Source of the DNA: Geotrypetes seraphini | Taxonomy: Eukaryota > Chordata > Amphibia > Gymnophiona > Dermophiidae | Length of the DNA: 64,000 nt | Direction of reading: 5' to 3' | NCBI RefSeq assembly: GCF_902459505.1 | Contig: NC_047095.1 | Coordinates: forward strand, 120,721,380 to 120,785,379 | Shown here: positions 1 to 12,376 of the stretch, piece after piece | How positions within the stretch are numbered: position 1 is the stretch's first letter | How the letters are laid out: every line of letters starts with the position of its first letter | Program-made: the position numbers and the translations under genes | The notes under the pieces: model-generated | The model's database searches: none | What the model saw: only the letters and a program-made list of their open reading frames with translations | Told to the model about the DNA's origin: nothing

Positions 1-1400
1 AAAAGATAAGCAATAGCAGTACAGATGACAATGGCTTAAAGTGCACAAAAAAAAAAAATCTGAAAGATGATGTGGAAGATGCCACGCTGCTGCAAAACAT
101 ACAATTAATCAGAAAGCAGATGAAGTGGAAGGCGCCACGCTGCCACAAAGCATGCATGAGAAATCAGATGACGTGGAAGATGCCATGTTGCTGAAAAGCT
201 TACAATTAATCAGAAAGCAGATGAAGTGGAAGACGCCACGCTGCCACAAAGCATGCATGAGAAATCAGAAAGATGACGTGGAAGATGCCACGCTGCTGCA
301 AAGCATACAATTAATCAGAAAGCAGATGAAGTGGAAGATGCCATGTTGCCACAAAGCATACAGGAAATCAAAAAGCTGCCACAAAGCATGCATGAGAAAT
401 CAGATGACGTGGAAGTTGCCATGCTGCTGAAAAGCTTACAATTAATCAGAAAGCAGATGAAATGGAGGATGCCACGCTACCACAAAGCATACAGGAAATC
501 AAAAAGCTGCCACAAAGCATGCGTGAGAAATCAGAAAGATGACGTGGAAGATGCCACGCTGCTGCAAAGCATACAATTAATCAGAAAGCAGATGAAGTGG
601 AAGATGCCATGTTGCCACAAAGCATACAGGAAATCAAAAAGCTGCCACAAAGCATGCATGAGAAATCAGAAAGATGACGTGGAAGATGCCACGCTGCTGC
701 AAAGCATACAATTAATCAGAAAGCAGATGAAGTGGAAGATGCCATGTTGCCACAAAGCATACAGGAAATCAAAAAGCTGCCACAAAGCATGCATGAGAAA
801 TCAGATGACGTGGAAGTTGCCATGCTGCTGAAAAGCTTACAATTAATCAGAAAGCAGATGAAATGGAGGATGCCACGCTACCACAAAGCATACAGGAAAT
901 CAAAAAGCTGCCACAAAGCATGCATGAGAAATCAGAAAGATGACGTGGAAGATGCCACGCTGCTGCAAAGCATACAATTAATCAGAAAGCAGATGAAATG
1001 GAGGATGCCACGCTACCACAAAGCATACAGGAAATCAAAAAGCTGCCACAAAGCATGCATGAGAAATCAGAAAGATGACGTGGAAGATGCCACGCTGCTG
1101 CAAAGCATACAATTAATCAGAAAGCAGATGAAATGGAGGATGCCACGCTACCACAAAGCATACAGGAAATCAAAAAGCTGCCACAAAGCATGCATGAGAA
1201 ATCAGAAAGATGACGTGGAAGATGCCACGCTGCTGCAAAGCATACAATTAATCAGAAAGCAGATGAAATGGAGGATGCCACGCTACCACAAAGCATACAG
1301 GAAATCAAAAAGCTGCCACAAAGCATGCATGAGAAATCAGATGATGTGGATGATGCCACGCTACTGCAAAGCTTACAATAAATCAGAATGAAGATGGCAT
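1..1400. repeat. 135-bp minisatellite in PBX2 intron 4
   Basis: Tandem array of a 135 bp unit. The landmark GATGACGTGGAAGATGCC recurs at about 939, 1074 and 1209, exactly 135 bp apart, and earlier units are less regular. Each unit contains three related sub-blocks built on a GATGCCACGCT or GCTGCCACAAAGC core followed by AAAGCAT and an A-rich stretch, so the 135 bp unit is itself a small higher-order repeat. Because 135 is divisible by 3 the array stays open in several frames (a 45-residue peptide period), but sub-blocks change frame relative to one another, so I do not read it as coding. It decays from about 1330 and stops about 100 bp from the splice donor of PBX2 exon 4. It runs off the left edge. 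Confidence 0.9.
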
Positions 1401-1485
1401 GGAAGACGCCGGAGCTGCCAAAAAAATGCCTGCCTGAGAAATCAGAAGAGACTCACGGTGTCACGGAGGGCCACCGAAACACCTA

Positions 1486-1830
<345 letters not shown>

Positions 1831-1944
1831 TCAATTTGTTAAAAAAAACTATGGGGCAATGCTGTGTCTGGGTGCCCCCTTCTGGACACCCCGATGCCGC
1901 GCAGTGAGAGCCTAATTTATAACAGCATCTCGACACCCAGATTC

Positions 1945-2389
1945 GGTGTCAGGTCAAAAGCGCGCCGGGACAAAGGCGCGCGCAGACAACTGAGCGTAAT
2001 GTGGAGCCGCGTGCCGAAGAAAACGACTGTTTTAAAGGGCTCCGATGGGGGGTGTGAGGGGGGGAAACCCCCCCCCACTTTACTTTATACAGATCGCACC
2101 GCGTTGTGGGGGGTTTGGGAGGTTGTAACCCCCCACATTTTACTGAAAACTTCACTTTTTCCCTAAAAAACAGGGAAACAGTTAAGTTTCCAGTATAATG
2201 AGGGGGGTTACAACCTCCCAAACCCCCCACAACGCCGCCGCGATCTGTATTAAGTAAAGTAGGGGGGGGTTCCCCAACAAAAACCCCCGTTGGAGCCCCT
2301 AAAAACACTCTTTTTCTTCGGCGCGCGCTTCCGTCTTGCGCTCAGTTGTCGGCGCGCGCCTTTGTCTTCGGCGTTTTTGTCTATGAACC
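1945..2389. mobile_element. 445-bp foldback MITE, copy 1 (MULE-like)
   Basis: Almost the whole element is one large imperfect palindrome. It opens with GGTGTCAGGTCAAAAGCG and a GC-rich arm. The second arm is the inverse and closes at TATGAACC, with the turn near 2165-2185 around a TTTCCCT / AGGGAAA pair. The flanks carry a direct repeat CCAGATTC at 1937-1944 and 2390-2397. A second copy of nearly the same length lies at 45003-45446. Long inverted arms with an 8-9 bp target duplication fit a Mutator-like (MULE) foldback; the family assignment is inference. It lies in PBX2 intron 3. Confidence 0.8.
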
Positions 2390-2439
2390 CCAGATTCTGT
2401 TATAGAATGCCAGCGTAACCCAGCATCTGTGTACCTAAC

Positions 2440-3690
2440 ATTTCAAGTTTCAAGTTTATTAGTTTTTAATATCCCGATCATAAAACGAATATCTGACCGG
2501 TTAACAATAAAATTTAAAATAGGTAGAAGGGAGAATAGTTAGGTGTATTGAATATTTAGAGTAAACATATATAACGTATACAGACAAACTAGAAAGTGAG
2601 GATAAGTGGGGAGGAAAAGTTACATAATATTAGAAGAAATGAGATAGAGGGAAAAGGGTATATGGTAAAAGTGATATGCGCTGAAGAAAAGTTAGATTTA
2701 CGAATTACAGGTAAACTGACCATAAAAGAAAGAAAAAGAGAGAAAAAAAAAAAAGAATTAATAATTGGTGATTAAAATTTGTCAAAAGCATCTTGAAATA
2801 GGAAGGTTTTGAGATTGGTCTTGAATTTTGGTAAATGAAGTTCATCGGGGAGAAATTGAGGGAGAGAATTCCATAAGGTGGGGGCAGTTATAGTGAAATT
2901 AGTTGCACCAGCTGTAGACCTGGTGTAACTGAATCACTTATGTGCGACAAGACTACAAGTAACTTACGTGGCGCTGTACATTTAACATTCAATAGGCGAA
3001 CCCTGCTGAGAAGAGCTTACAATCTAATTTGGAAAGGCAGACAGGACATCTCAGGGTTGGGGAGATTCTGGTAGAAGAAATGATATGATGGGTAAAGGTA
3101 TCTGACGGTGAGCGGGAAAAAGTGGGCTTTTAGCTCGGATTTGAAGACTGCTAGAGACGGAGCATGACATATAGAAACATAGAAAACAACGGCAGAAAAG
3201 GGCCATAGCCCATCAAGTCTGCCCATACCAATGACCCACCCCCTGACTTTACTCCCCTAGAGATCCTACGTGAATATCCCATTTTCTCTTAAAATCTGAC
3301 ATGCTGTTGGCCTCAATCACCTGCTGAGGTATAGACTCTGGCAAGCCTGTTCCAGGCATATGGTGTGGCAAGAAAGAAGGGACGGGGTCTGGAGTTGGCG
3401 GTGGAGGAGAGTGGTACAGATAAGAGGGTCTTACCCAACGAACAGAATTCAAGGGGGGGAACATAGGAGGAGATAAGTAAGGAGAGATAATGGGGGGGGG
3501 GGGGCAACAGAGTGAATACACTTGTAGGTCAATAAGAGGAGTTTGATCTGTATTCGGAAACTTACCTCTAATTTTTCTAGAGAATGACCAAAGTGACTGG
3601 AAAGGCCCAAGTGACCAGAATGGACAGCGACATTTCCACGTTGGCGCTCATCTTCAGTGAATGCCCCAGACCCTGCCACGGCCGCACTCC
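2440..3690 (-). mobile_element. L2-like LINE 3' fragments with nested CR1 tail
   Basis: Antisense LINE remains in PBX2 intron 3. On the minus strand 3679-3430 and 3165-2960 read as the end of an L2-like reverse transcriptase ORF (LLLLTYKCIHSVAP; ATPYAWNRL; FKSELKAHFF) followed by the LINE tail TTAGATTGTAAGCTC near 3030-3010. Between these parts, about 3168-3345, lies a CR1-type 3' end (VIEANSMSDFKRKWD plus the octamer-type tail near 3170-3185), apparently inserted into the L2-like copy. 2440-2950 is a further antisense LINE tail of another subfamily, starting at a run of TTTCAAG repeats. All pieces are 5'-truncated and mutated. Confidence 0.65.
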
Positions 3691-4010
3691 CTTTTCACTT
3701 ATACACTGCAAGATTTAGCGTGCCTCTGCTTTGAACAGTGCGTAGCAAGATGTGCCCGCTAATCCAAATCGTTACCAACCGACGCCAAATTAAATTGTGC
3801 GCGTGCCCAGGTTTGCACACTTAACGGTGCGTGCTATAAGCAGAATCCAGGGGAGAGGTTACCATGCAAAGTTGCACAGGTGTAACTTAATGGAGTAATT
3901 ACAGGCTAATTGGTGTTATTGGTTTGCGATAATTAGTGTTAATTGGACCAATTAGCACTTAAGCACATAACTGCACTTTGGTGCTGATGCAAAAAGCCTC
4001 ACAGTACAGC

Positions 4011-4246
4011 CAGTAGTGCAGTAAGGGGGGGGCAAGGGGGTGGAACATCTTCTCCTCCTCTCTGCCCCCCCCCCTCTCCAGTACCTCTTTGACTCTTCAC
4101 CGGCGTGAGCAGCATCTCCAACCTGCTCCTTACACCGGCCTCAGGTCTCCCTCTGAAGTCACTTCCTGGTAATGGGACCAGGAAGTGATGTCAGAGGGAG
4201 AGCCAAGGTCAGTGCGGGCAGCAGGTTGGAGACTGCTACGCCACTG
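4011..4246. mobile_element. hAT MITE, GGCGTAGC family
   Basis: Palindromic element ending CTACGCCACTG with a diverged matching start at 4011 (CAGTAGTGCAGTAAGG). The centre contains inverted TCACTTCCTGG / CCAGGAAGTGA arms. The flanks AGTACAGC (4003-4010) and GATACAGC (4247-4254) agree at 6 of 8 positions, as expected for an old hAT duplication. Relatives occur at 35083-35458, about 49390-49640 and 50371-50835. Confidence 0.7.
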
Positions 4247-4259
4247 GATACAGCTGTGA

Positions 4260-4780
4260 CTCTATTGCAAAATTATGCAGCAAACCCATTGCAGCATGCT
4301 ATAATCAATCCACAGCTCACTAGAAAATGTCACTCTTCCTCAGCAACGATTAGGCACCGACAGGAAGGCTCACATTAACATGAAAAGTTCTTTTTTTAAG
4401 TCTCCATCAGCCCCCAAGACTCTCTCTCCGTTCCATCCTCCCCGCTCTGGTTGTTTCCTAAACTTGCCACTGGCAGCGTCTGCAATCCAAGCAGGCATCC
4501 TCCACCAGGCCTGAGGGCCTTCCTGCAGCCGGGTCCCCACCTCCTCTGATTTAATGTCCTGTTTCCGTGAGAGCAGGACGTGGCTGCAGGAAGGCTCTCG
4601 GAGCTGGCGGAGGAAGCTTGCTTTTAGTGCAGACACTACCTGCGACCCAGGCAAGTTTAGAAGTGAGAGAGAGAGATGCCAGACTAGGGTGAGGGGACAA
4701 AATTAATCACAATTAAATTTGAAAAATTGCACTGAAAATACATTAAATCATGTTGTTAATTCACAGCCCTAGTTTAAATA
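4260..4780. other. Non-coding intron sequence, possible MITE
   Basis: No exon seen. 4670-4772 contains AATTAATCACAATTAAATTT and a CCCTAG end that resemble a diverged MITE, but I could not find both ends. Confidence 0.35.
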
Positions 4781-4787
4781 TATAACA

Positions 4788-5737
4788 CTAGTCTTTAAGC
4801 CCGTTACATTAACGGGTGCTAGAATAGATGTGTGTGTCTGTCTTTCTTTCTCTTTTTCTCCTTGGCCGCTTTCTGTCTTTCTTTCTGTCTCTGCTCCCCC
4901 CTGTCCAGCAGCAGCCCTTCTCACTTCCTTTTACCTCTCCCCCTATCCAGCAGCACCCCTTCTGGCCCACCAGCATGAACTTCATGTCCATTTCTCCCTC
5001 TCTTACTTCCTCTGTCCATATATCTCCCTCCCTCTTCTGTCCCCTCCCTGAATCTCTCTCCCTCTCCCCATCTTGCCTCCCCCCCACTTCCTTCATGTCC
5101 ACTCTGTAATGTACCCCTGCTGGTATCTACTCCTCCCTCCCGAGTGACGATTGTAATAGAAACACCAAGTCCCATGCCAAATACCCTTCAATTATGTGCA
5201 CAAAAGACTACATATATGCAAATGCAGTCAGGGACAGAGGTTGTAGATACATACCAAACCAACATCTCCCTTCTCCTTCCCGCCCGCCAAGTCCCTCCGC
5301 TTGGGAAAGTTCCCTCTGCCGCATCCCGCACCCCTCCTGACGCGACTTCCTTTTTCCGGCCTGACTGCCGCTGCCAAAAATAAATTTGAAGGTAGGACCA
5401 GGCGGGACGCTGGACTGGGGTGGTGAATTGAGATCCTCTCTCGATCCCCGCCTGCATGTAAGGAAGCCTGAGCCGGCAAGACCGCGAGAGAGGAGCCACG
5501 GTGGCGGCTTTGAATTTAAAAATAAACTTTGTCCATGAAGTGGGAGGGGCGGATGGGAGACTCAACGGGGGTTTAGGTGCAGCGGGGAGGGGGTGACGAC
5601 AAACTGCCTTCCTTCCAGTGAGTGTGTGTGGGGGGGGGTCGAAGCGCGCATGTGCACTCCTGCCGACCACGGAACTACAGATCAGGGAACACACTGGTAA
5701 GAATGCGCATGCGCACTTAGTGTTTTATTATAGTAGA
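4788..5737 (-). mobile_element. Non-autonomous Helitron (minus strand)
   Basis: On the minus strand the element opens with TCTACTATAATAAAACAC at 5737 and ends in CTAG at 4791-4788. A 3' hairpin CCCGTTAATGTAACGGG lies about 12 bases before the end. The flanking bases are A (5' side) and T (3' side), so it sits in an AT dinucleotide with no target duplication, as Helitrons do. The interior is pyrimidine-rich on the plus strand and contains a GCGCATGCGC palindrome near the 5' end. No Rep/helicase coding sequence is present. Confidence 0.8.
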
Positions 5738-5872
5738 TGAATGTGATCTCAGCACTAAAAATAGCAATGATATCTTAAAATAGGACTCCGCATGCTGTCA
5801 GAATCAGGTAAATATATAATAACCACACCGTATACGGTTCCTCAAATGCTGCTTAAGTGCCTCGCCTCTCAC

Positions 5873-6117
5873 CTGCTCGTATTTTTCTAGCTCTGAGTGG
5901 TAGATCTGCCGGATCTGGGACAGCTTGTTCCTGTAGTCCGAGTGCTCGATGGAATTGTCTGGGGAGACGCCACCCGATGCTGCGGCTGCTGCAGCCGCTG
6001 CCGCAGACCCGCCCCCTTTCTCCGGCCCGGCTACACCCTCTGCCAACAGCATGTTGTCCAGCCGCATCAGCTGGGGGTCCACAGGCTCCTCTTCCTGGTT
6101 ACTGCGGATGCTAAGGC
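5873..6117 (-). CDS. PBX2: PBX2 exon 3 (PBC-A domain, poly-Ala)
   Basis: Internal coding exon of 245 bp, the length expected for PBX exon 3. It reads [20 protein letters not shown], then [16 protein letters not shown], an alanine run of nine, [16 protein letters not shown], and ends HSELEKYEQ. The acceptor is CAG at 6120-6118; the first two bases complete the Gly codon begun in exon 2. The donor is GTGAGA at 5872-5867, in phase with ACNEF of exon 4. The [13 protein letters not shown] stretch after the alanines is the PBX2 form; as I recall, PBX1 has a different GSDNSVEHSDYR-type sequence. This exon links PBC-A and PBC-B and is intact. Confidence 0.97.
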
Positions 6118-7145
6118 CTGTCCAATTGGGATAAAAATACAGAATCGATGATTAGCGGAAGAGGCAGTGATAAGATATTCTGACAGGAAACTACATTACT
6201 CAGAAGACAGATGCAGAAGCCTGGTAGGAGACTGGAGAAGCAAAAAGACATCAGCTCAAAATGTAAACCTATCCTAACATTTACACACCGCAAAACCTTG
6301 CAATTTTATGTGGTTAACAAATTAAGAGGACTGAACAATTACGGTGAAATACAAAATCGATCTTCCAAAATTTTACAAATTAATAAGATTTCAGTCTTTT
6401 CCTAAAAAGAAGTGGAGCTAGCCAGTAATCTTCAGAGATCAGTGTCATGGATTTGATATACCGCCTTTGCAGGTACTTTCTGTGCCCTTGGTAAGTTCAT
6501 AATCTGAAGTTTTGTACCTTGGGAACCCTGAAATCACAGAGTATACTATTTTTGTGCCTGAATCACTATGCCCTCTAACCTTGTCCTGTCACTTTTCGGA
6601 GATGTGGGAGTCCTATAGGGTTTACCAACTAGCCAAAGCTGGTGAAAGACATGCAGGGAGGAGGCCCCAAAGCCTACCTTTAGACTTTGCTATCTAGAGA
6701 AAGAGGAAGGCTTGGGGTTCCCTGTGGCAAGTGGGCCCAGGGAAATTGCCTCAGTTACCACCCCCTAACATCAGTCCTGCGAATGACTGGTATTTGGCTG
6801 GTCTGACTAGTGGCCAGCAGGGCTGGCAAACCAGCCAGTGGAAATGCCAGATATGTGCTGGACCAGGATCTCTAGATTGGCAAGGCAGAGACCTCCACTA
6901 ACCTCTCTCTTTTTCTTGCCCCCCTGAACACTATTTTTTCACCTGGGACTGCCACGAGGTTTGATTACAAAAGTATAAATTCAGTATTAAATAGGGCAGA
7001 CAAGACCCCTCCTAACTTCTCTGTGTGTGGGAGGAGGGGAGGGCGGCAGGGTTGATGGCACAATCTCTTATCATCCTCCCTTGAAGGATACTATGACTTG
7101 TAGTCTCTGCTGTGAGAAACTACCTTCTCTTCCCCCCCCCCCCCA
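6118..7145. other. PBX2 intron 2, distal part
   Basis: Intron sequence with no exon recognised. A short SINE or LINE tail relic (GATTTGATATACCGCC) is near 6452-6468, and CCCC runs lie at 7130-7143. Confidence 0.5.
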
Positions 7146-7149
7146 CATA

Positions 7150-7260
7150 AGGTTGTCAACTAGCTCCAGATTCATCTGACAGGTTTGATCCAGTCCAGGT
7201 TTTACCCCCAGTACATATCTCTACATGCAATGGGGTAAACCATGGACTAGACCAACCCTA
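7150..7260. mobile_element. Fragment of CTCCAGATTCA-type MITE
   Basis: Carries the start of the palindromic family also found at 52033-52212 and in the 55.3-56.1 kb cluster: GTTGTCAACTAGCTCCAGAT, TTTGATCCAGTCCAGG and a CATGCAATGGGG centre. Incomplete. Confidence 0.5.
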
Positions 7261-7945
7261 TCGGGCGTGTCTGGAGCCAGTTGGCAATCTTATGCCTTCA
7301 CACCCTCCCAAACACTACGAACACCAGCAGCGCAATCACCAAGGAGACAACCTAGCAACGACCTTACCTCCTGCGGTCCTAAAAATGGCAAGAAGTGGCC
7401 CCATGGCAACGGAGGGGGAAAAAAATCTAACCAAGGCCTGGGATTTCATCCCAAACCACAGGCCTCTCACTCCACAACCTATATAATAAGTCTACAGCTC
7501 TAAATGTGTAAGGAGAAAACTTTATAGGAATGTCAAAACGCCCGTTCTCCTCAGCGATTCGCATCTATGAATTACACTGTGTCACTTTATATTAAGGATA
7601 AAACACTGACTCCCTCAATGTCCTCCATACGCAAGTCGCACATTATAACTTTATATTACAGATAAAATGTCCGCTTCCCTCATTGTCCCCAATACACAAG
7701 TTACACAGTGTCCTGCAAACTTTTTTTTTTTTTTGCTCCAGGACACTAACGGAGCTAATGGTTTTCTGTGGCACACCCACAAGCCTAACCAACCTTGTCT
7801 CGTTTTCCCTGAGCTCGGGGCCGTGATTGGACGCAATGATGTTGCAGGCATGCGCATGACGTTATCATGCCGTCATCCGTGCATGCTCGGAGGCCCCTCC
7901 AGACACAGCCCCGTAGCACATACTTGAAGAAGGACACGGTACTAC

Positions 7946-8445
7946 TCAAAATAATAATAATAATAATAATAATTTTATTCTTATATACCGCCATACCCAT
8001 CGAGTTCTAGGCGGTTCACAACAATTACATTAGGATCCGCATTGACATGCCGATTTACAAACAATATATTGGATTTACAACACCTTCAGCTGACCATGGC
8101 TGAAGAAGCGGAAGTGGGAAGGAGAGAAGGAAGAAAGCGATCGATAGAGGGGGGGAAGGGCCGAACGGGCCGATTTACCACAATTTATTGGATTTACAAC
8201 AACTTTAGCCGAACTTGGCTGATGAAGAAGGGAACGGGTGGGGGAGCAGGAAGACAGCGATCAATAATGGGGGGGAATGGGTTGAACGTGTGGCCAGGTA
8301 ATTCCAGAAAGGGGGCGTTACGGGGCTTGTTTGTTGAATAGGTAAGTTTTGAGTGTTTTTCTGAAGTCGAGGTAAGTGGGGGCCTCGAGAATCATTTGGG
8401 CGATCCATGGGTTCATGGGTCCAGAGAAGGGTCCAGAGAAGAGCG
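7946..8445 (-). mobile_element. L2-like LINE 3' end, antisense
   Basis: Begins on the plus strand with an ATA microsatellite (7948-7972) and TATATACCGCCAT, the inverted 3' tail of this LINE group. On the minus strand 8400-8325 ends the ORF with LDFRKTLKTYLFNK, the usual C-terminus of L2-like reverse transcriptases. The copy is truncated, and its tail region is internally duplicated (TTGGATTTACAAC at about 8070 and 8189). Confidence 0.65.
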
Positions 8446-8935
8446 AATAAATGTTTAAAGGGCTGGAGGAGTTGCCGTACAGTGAGAGATTGGAGAAACT
8501 GGGCCTCTTCTCCCTTGAAAAGAGGAGATTGAGAGGGGACATGATCGAAACATTCAAAATACTGAAGGGAATAGACTTGGTAGATAGAGACAGGTTGTTC
8601 ACCCTCTCTAAGGTAGAGAGAACAAGAGGGCACTCTCTAAAGTTGAAAGGGGATAGATTCCTTACGAACATAAGGAAGTTCTTCTTCACCCAGAGAGTGG
8701 TAGAAAACTGGAACACTCTTCAGGAGTCTGTTGTAGGGGAAAACACCCTCCAGGGATTCAAGACAAAGTTGGACAAGTTCCTGCTGAACCGGAACGTACG
8801 CAGGTGATGCTGGACTCATTTAGAGCACTGGTCTTTGACCTAAGGGCCGCCGTATGAGCGGACTGCTGAGCACGATGGATCTGACCCAGCAACGGCAATT
8901 CTTATGTTCTCATGTTCAAAATAAAGTGAGTTTTT
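8440..8935 (+). mobile_element. CR1-like LINE 3' end
   Basis: Plus-strand reading LPYSERLEKLGLFSLEKRRL, then FTLSKVERTRGH, IRKFFFTQRVVENWNTL and FKTKLDKFLL is the C-terminal end of a CR1-type reverse transcriptase. It ends at a TATGTTCTCATGTTC tail near 8912-8926, a degenerate octamer of the kind that ends CR1 elements. It is truncated at the 5' side. This subfamily matches the copy at 59040-59925 better than those at 40.9 and 42.9 kb. Confidence 0.8.
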
Positions 8936-8939
8936 AAAA

Positions 8940-9835
8940 AGAAATATACCCTTGAAGTGTTGTTGAATCAATATGAGTATTCATTTTTAATGTTTTAATA
9001 CCCAGTCTGAACAAGCAGGTCAAAAGTGGTTTACAAAATTAGTATTGTGGGTAAGCTTGAAATCTTTTGCTGGCCTTCAGAGCGTTCTCGTTACGCACAC
9101 GGCGGCCCTTTACGTGAAAAAGGTTGGGAGACAAGTGCAGAAAAGCATGGTGGCTATCAGCGACCAGTGGGGGGGCCCCTGAGCCGTTTCCGACTCCAGC
9201 AGTGCCTTGTTCACGCTCTGTTATTTTGCCGACAGGTGCATGCTAATCCTGGTAGCCGTGCGGTCAGCGGGCCACTCAGGGGGGTCCAGTGGGATCAGTC
9301 ACGAGGGGAACCGTTCACCTGGTGATAGCTAGTCACTTTACATTAAGCATGAAATATCACTCCCATCGCTGTCCTCATACACGCACGACACTGTATGGTT
9401 TTTCTCTCTTCTACACAAGTCATACTCCCTTACTTTATATTACAGATAAAACAAGCCATCTTGTTCACCGTTCCCTGTTATACCGAATCACTTTATGTTA
9501 TGGAGAAAACGTCATCTCCCTTGGTCCTCTCTGGCTTGGCAGTTTCTCGCTGCCTGGCAGGCGTTGCCCTTTTAAGAGGTGCTGTGTGGGGCCAAGTCGA
9601 GAGCTACTTAAGGCAGTGATTTATTAGAAGGCCACAGGCTTGTTTACAGCCGGCAGAATTAAACTCCCAGGTGAAATTGATTTATACTGCGTGTCTCCTG
9701 CTAATGACTGCCCCCCTCCCCTCCCTCCCCCCTAGGCCAAGCACAATTATGTAATTAACGCCAACCTGGTAATGAGCTGATGGAGCTAGTGAGAAATACT
9801 CAGCCCTGGGCTCCCTCAGGCCTGAACGGAGGTCT
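8940..9835. other. PBX2 intron 2, no gene seen
   Basis: About 0.9 kb of intron. No splice-bounded coding sequence recognised. A possible short transposon relic lies near 9060-9200. Confidence 0.45.
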
Positions 9836-9839
9836 GGGA

Positions 9840-10980
9840 GGATGGAGCAGACAGGCAAATGAACCCATGCGAGGACAGAGGGATGAACAGGCAGATGGAC
9901 AGACAGACAGATGAACCCAAGCAAGGACAGACACACATTTATAGATGGATGGATGGATGAATGAACCCAAGAAAAGACACATGAATAGAGAGATGAACAA
10001 ACAGACAGACAGATGACAGACTGATGAACCCAAGCAAGAAGAGACAAACATTAGATAGATGGATGACCAGACAGACGAATTAACCCAAGAGCAGACACCT
10101 GTATAGAGATATGTAAAGAGAGACGGATGGATTGTCAAATGAGCTCAATGAGTGAAGGACGGATGGTAGATACATGGACAGACAGATGAACCCAAGCAAA
10201 GACAGACACACATTTATAGAGGGATGGATGGACAGACAGACGAACCCAAGAAAAGACACATGAATAGAGAGATGGACAGACTGATGAACTCAAGCAATGA
10301 CAAACACATGGAAAGATGGATAGCAGACAGACACACATTAGATAGATGGATATCAGACAGATAGATAAACACAAGAGCAGACATGTATTGAAAGATGGAA
10401 AGACAGACGGATGGACATGCATGTACTGATGAATGGATGGACAGACAAATGGATGGATGAACCCAAGAACAGACATGAATAGAGAAATGGATAGACAGAT
10501 GGATGAACAGATGATCTCAAGCAAGGATAGACACATGGATAGATAGATGGAAGGAGAAACAAGCAAGAATAAACACATGGATATATGGACAGACAGATGG
10601 ACAGACAAACACAAGCAAGAACAAACATGGATAGATGAACAGATAGATGGTTAAACCCAAGCAAGGACAGACACATGGATATGTGGATGGGTGGATGGAT
10701 AGACAGACAACAGAAGAACCCAAGCACAGACACATGTATAGAGAAATGGACAAACAATCAGATGGACAGTTGACCCCAAGCAAAAACAGACACATGGATG
10801 GACAGACGGATAAACCCAAGCAAGGCAGACACATGGATAGGTGGATGGATAGACAGACAGATGAACCCAAGAGCAGACACATGTACAGAGAAATGGACAA
10901 ATAGCCAGATGGACAGTTGACTCCAAGCAAGGACAGACACATGGATGGACAGACGGATAAGCCCAAGCAAGGAGAGATCG
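9840..10980. repeat. Degenerate GACA/GATG minisatellite
   Basis: About 1.1 kb of imperfect tandem units built from GACAGACAGATGAACCCAAG, AAGGACAGACACATGGATAG and similar GACA/GATG modules. Unit lengths vary. The minus strand is pyrimidine-rich and carries long open frames rich in Ser, Cys, Leu and Val that have no domain character. It lies in PBX2 intron 2. Confidence 0.85.
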
Positions 10981-10989
10981 AAAGAAAAT

Positions 10990-12200
10990 GCCACAAGGAG
11001 AGAGAGACACTGTAGAGGGTGGATACGGAAGGGGCACTCAGGTGCTCTTCATAGCTGTGTCTGCTTCCTTAGAAACGGGCCCAAAGCTGCTGCTTTCAAC
11101 CTAAGGATGGGGGCCTTTAGCGCTCCTTAGTGACCTTTCCTAATCTAGGAAGTTGGTCCAAAGCTGCATCTTTACTGCTTAATCATTTTTCAGGCCCTCC
11201 TAGCCTCTCTACTTCGAGAACTCTCTCTCTTATACATCTGACCCTCTCCACACACACACACCCCTTCTCCACAGCTATTTTCACTATTCTGTCTAACCCT
11301 CAGTCCTACTCCCTCTGAAATTGGATCTCTTAGAGAATGGCAGGACAGATCTCCCCCCTTCCCCTCCCTATTTTCAGTGTTCTCTATTCATTCCCTGCAC
11401 TGGAGGAATTCAGTGTCACTGCCAGGCGAAGTCTGGGACTGCAAAACAATCCAACTTAAAGCTGCCCTATGGGAATACTGTATATCAGTAATCCCCCACC
11501 ACACACACACACTGCCTCTGGGGCAAACCCCATCATGGGAGGGTGGAGCAGAGATTCCATCCATTCCAGGATCTCTCATCCCTCGTACATCCACTCTCCA
11601 GCAATGAAATCATAACCCTGTGCTGTACGACGCCGGCCTCCTGGGAAAACAGAAGGGGAGGGAACATAACCCCCTTTGTAGCCTAAGATGGAGGCTAACA
11701 CTTTGTACTGCAGCTGCAGGCAGCCGGCAGGATCCTAGCTGAATCTTACAGACAATTAGCGCTCCCCCCCACCCTTCCCCAGGCCCTGGGAAGACAGACT
11801 CTTCATTTAAATGTCCACATTGCCATTCCAGGAAGCCATTAGCCAGGAGAGAAGGTGCAGGCGGGCGGCAGTGGCTCCCTCAAGCAGGCCCTCATTGAAA
11901 GCAGTTTACATTCTCCTGCAGGCTTTAGAAGCGAGTGTCCTAGCAGCCCACAGGAGTACTTAAAAACTTCAGCATGGATGGAGGGAAGGGGAGGCAGACA
12001 AGGGCAGAGGAGCCAAAGAGAGGCGGAAAAGGCAACAGAGGCTGCAAGAGAGAAAGACAGACACATGAAGGGAAAAGCAGGTGGCCAGCTCTGGCACTGG
12101 ACTACAGGGACAGTTTGGAAAGGAATAAAGGGGGAAGGTATTACCCAAAAGCACAACCTGGGGCCCAGGTATTTAAAAGTGGCTCGGAATTAGCAATACA
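10990..12200. other. PBX2 intron 2, middle part
   Basis: No exon or clear transposon recognised. It holds short CA and CT runs. Largely unique by eye. Confidence 0.45.
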
Positions 12201-12345
12201 CAGACAGGGACGACACAGGCAGCGACAATGTTTATACCACAGAACAGATGCAGCACATGTAACAGCAGTAGAAACTTCCCACACATATACACAAAAAGTC
12301 TCAACACAGGAAAAGGATGGCGCAGGCAGCAACAGTACAGGCTTC

Positions 12346-12376
<31 letters not shown>

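Noticed and set aside
125-1391. Charged repeat protein of about 220 residues at the left edge
   Set aside because: Sub-blocks of the 135 bp unit are in different frames, so no consistent protein repeat exists. It lies in a PBX2 intron on the opposite strand.
9682-10996. Cys/Leu/Ser-rich minus-strand ORFs resembling multi-span membrane proteins
   Set aside because: They derive from the GACA/GATG simple-repeat array; hydrophobicity comes from the CTGTC composition.
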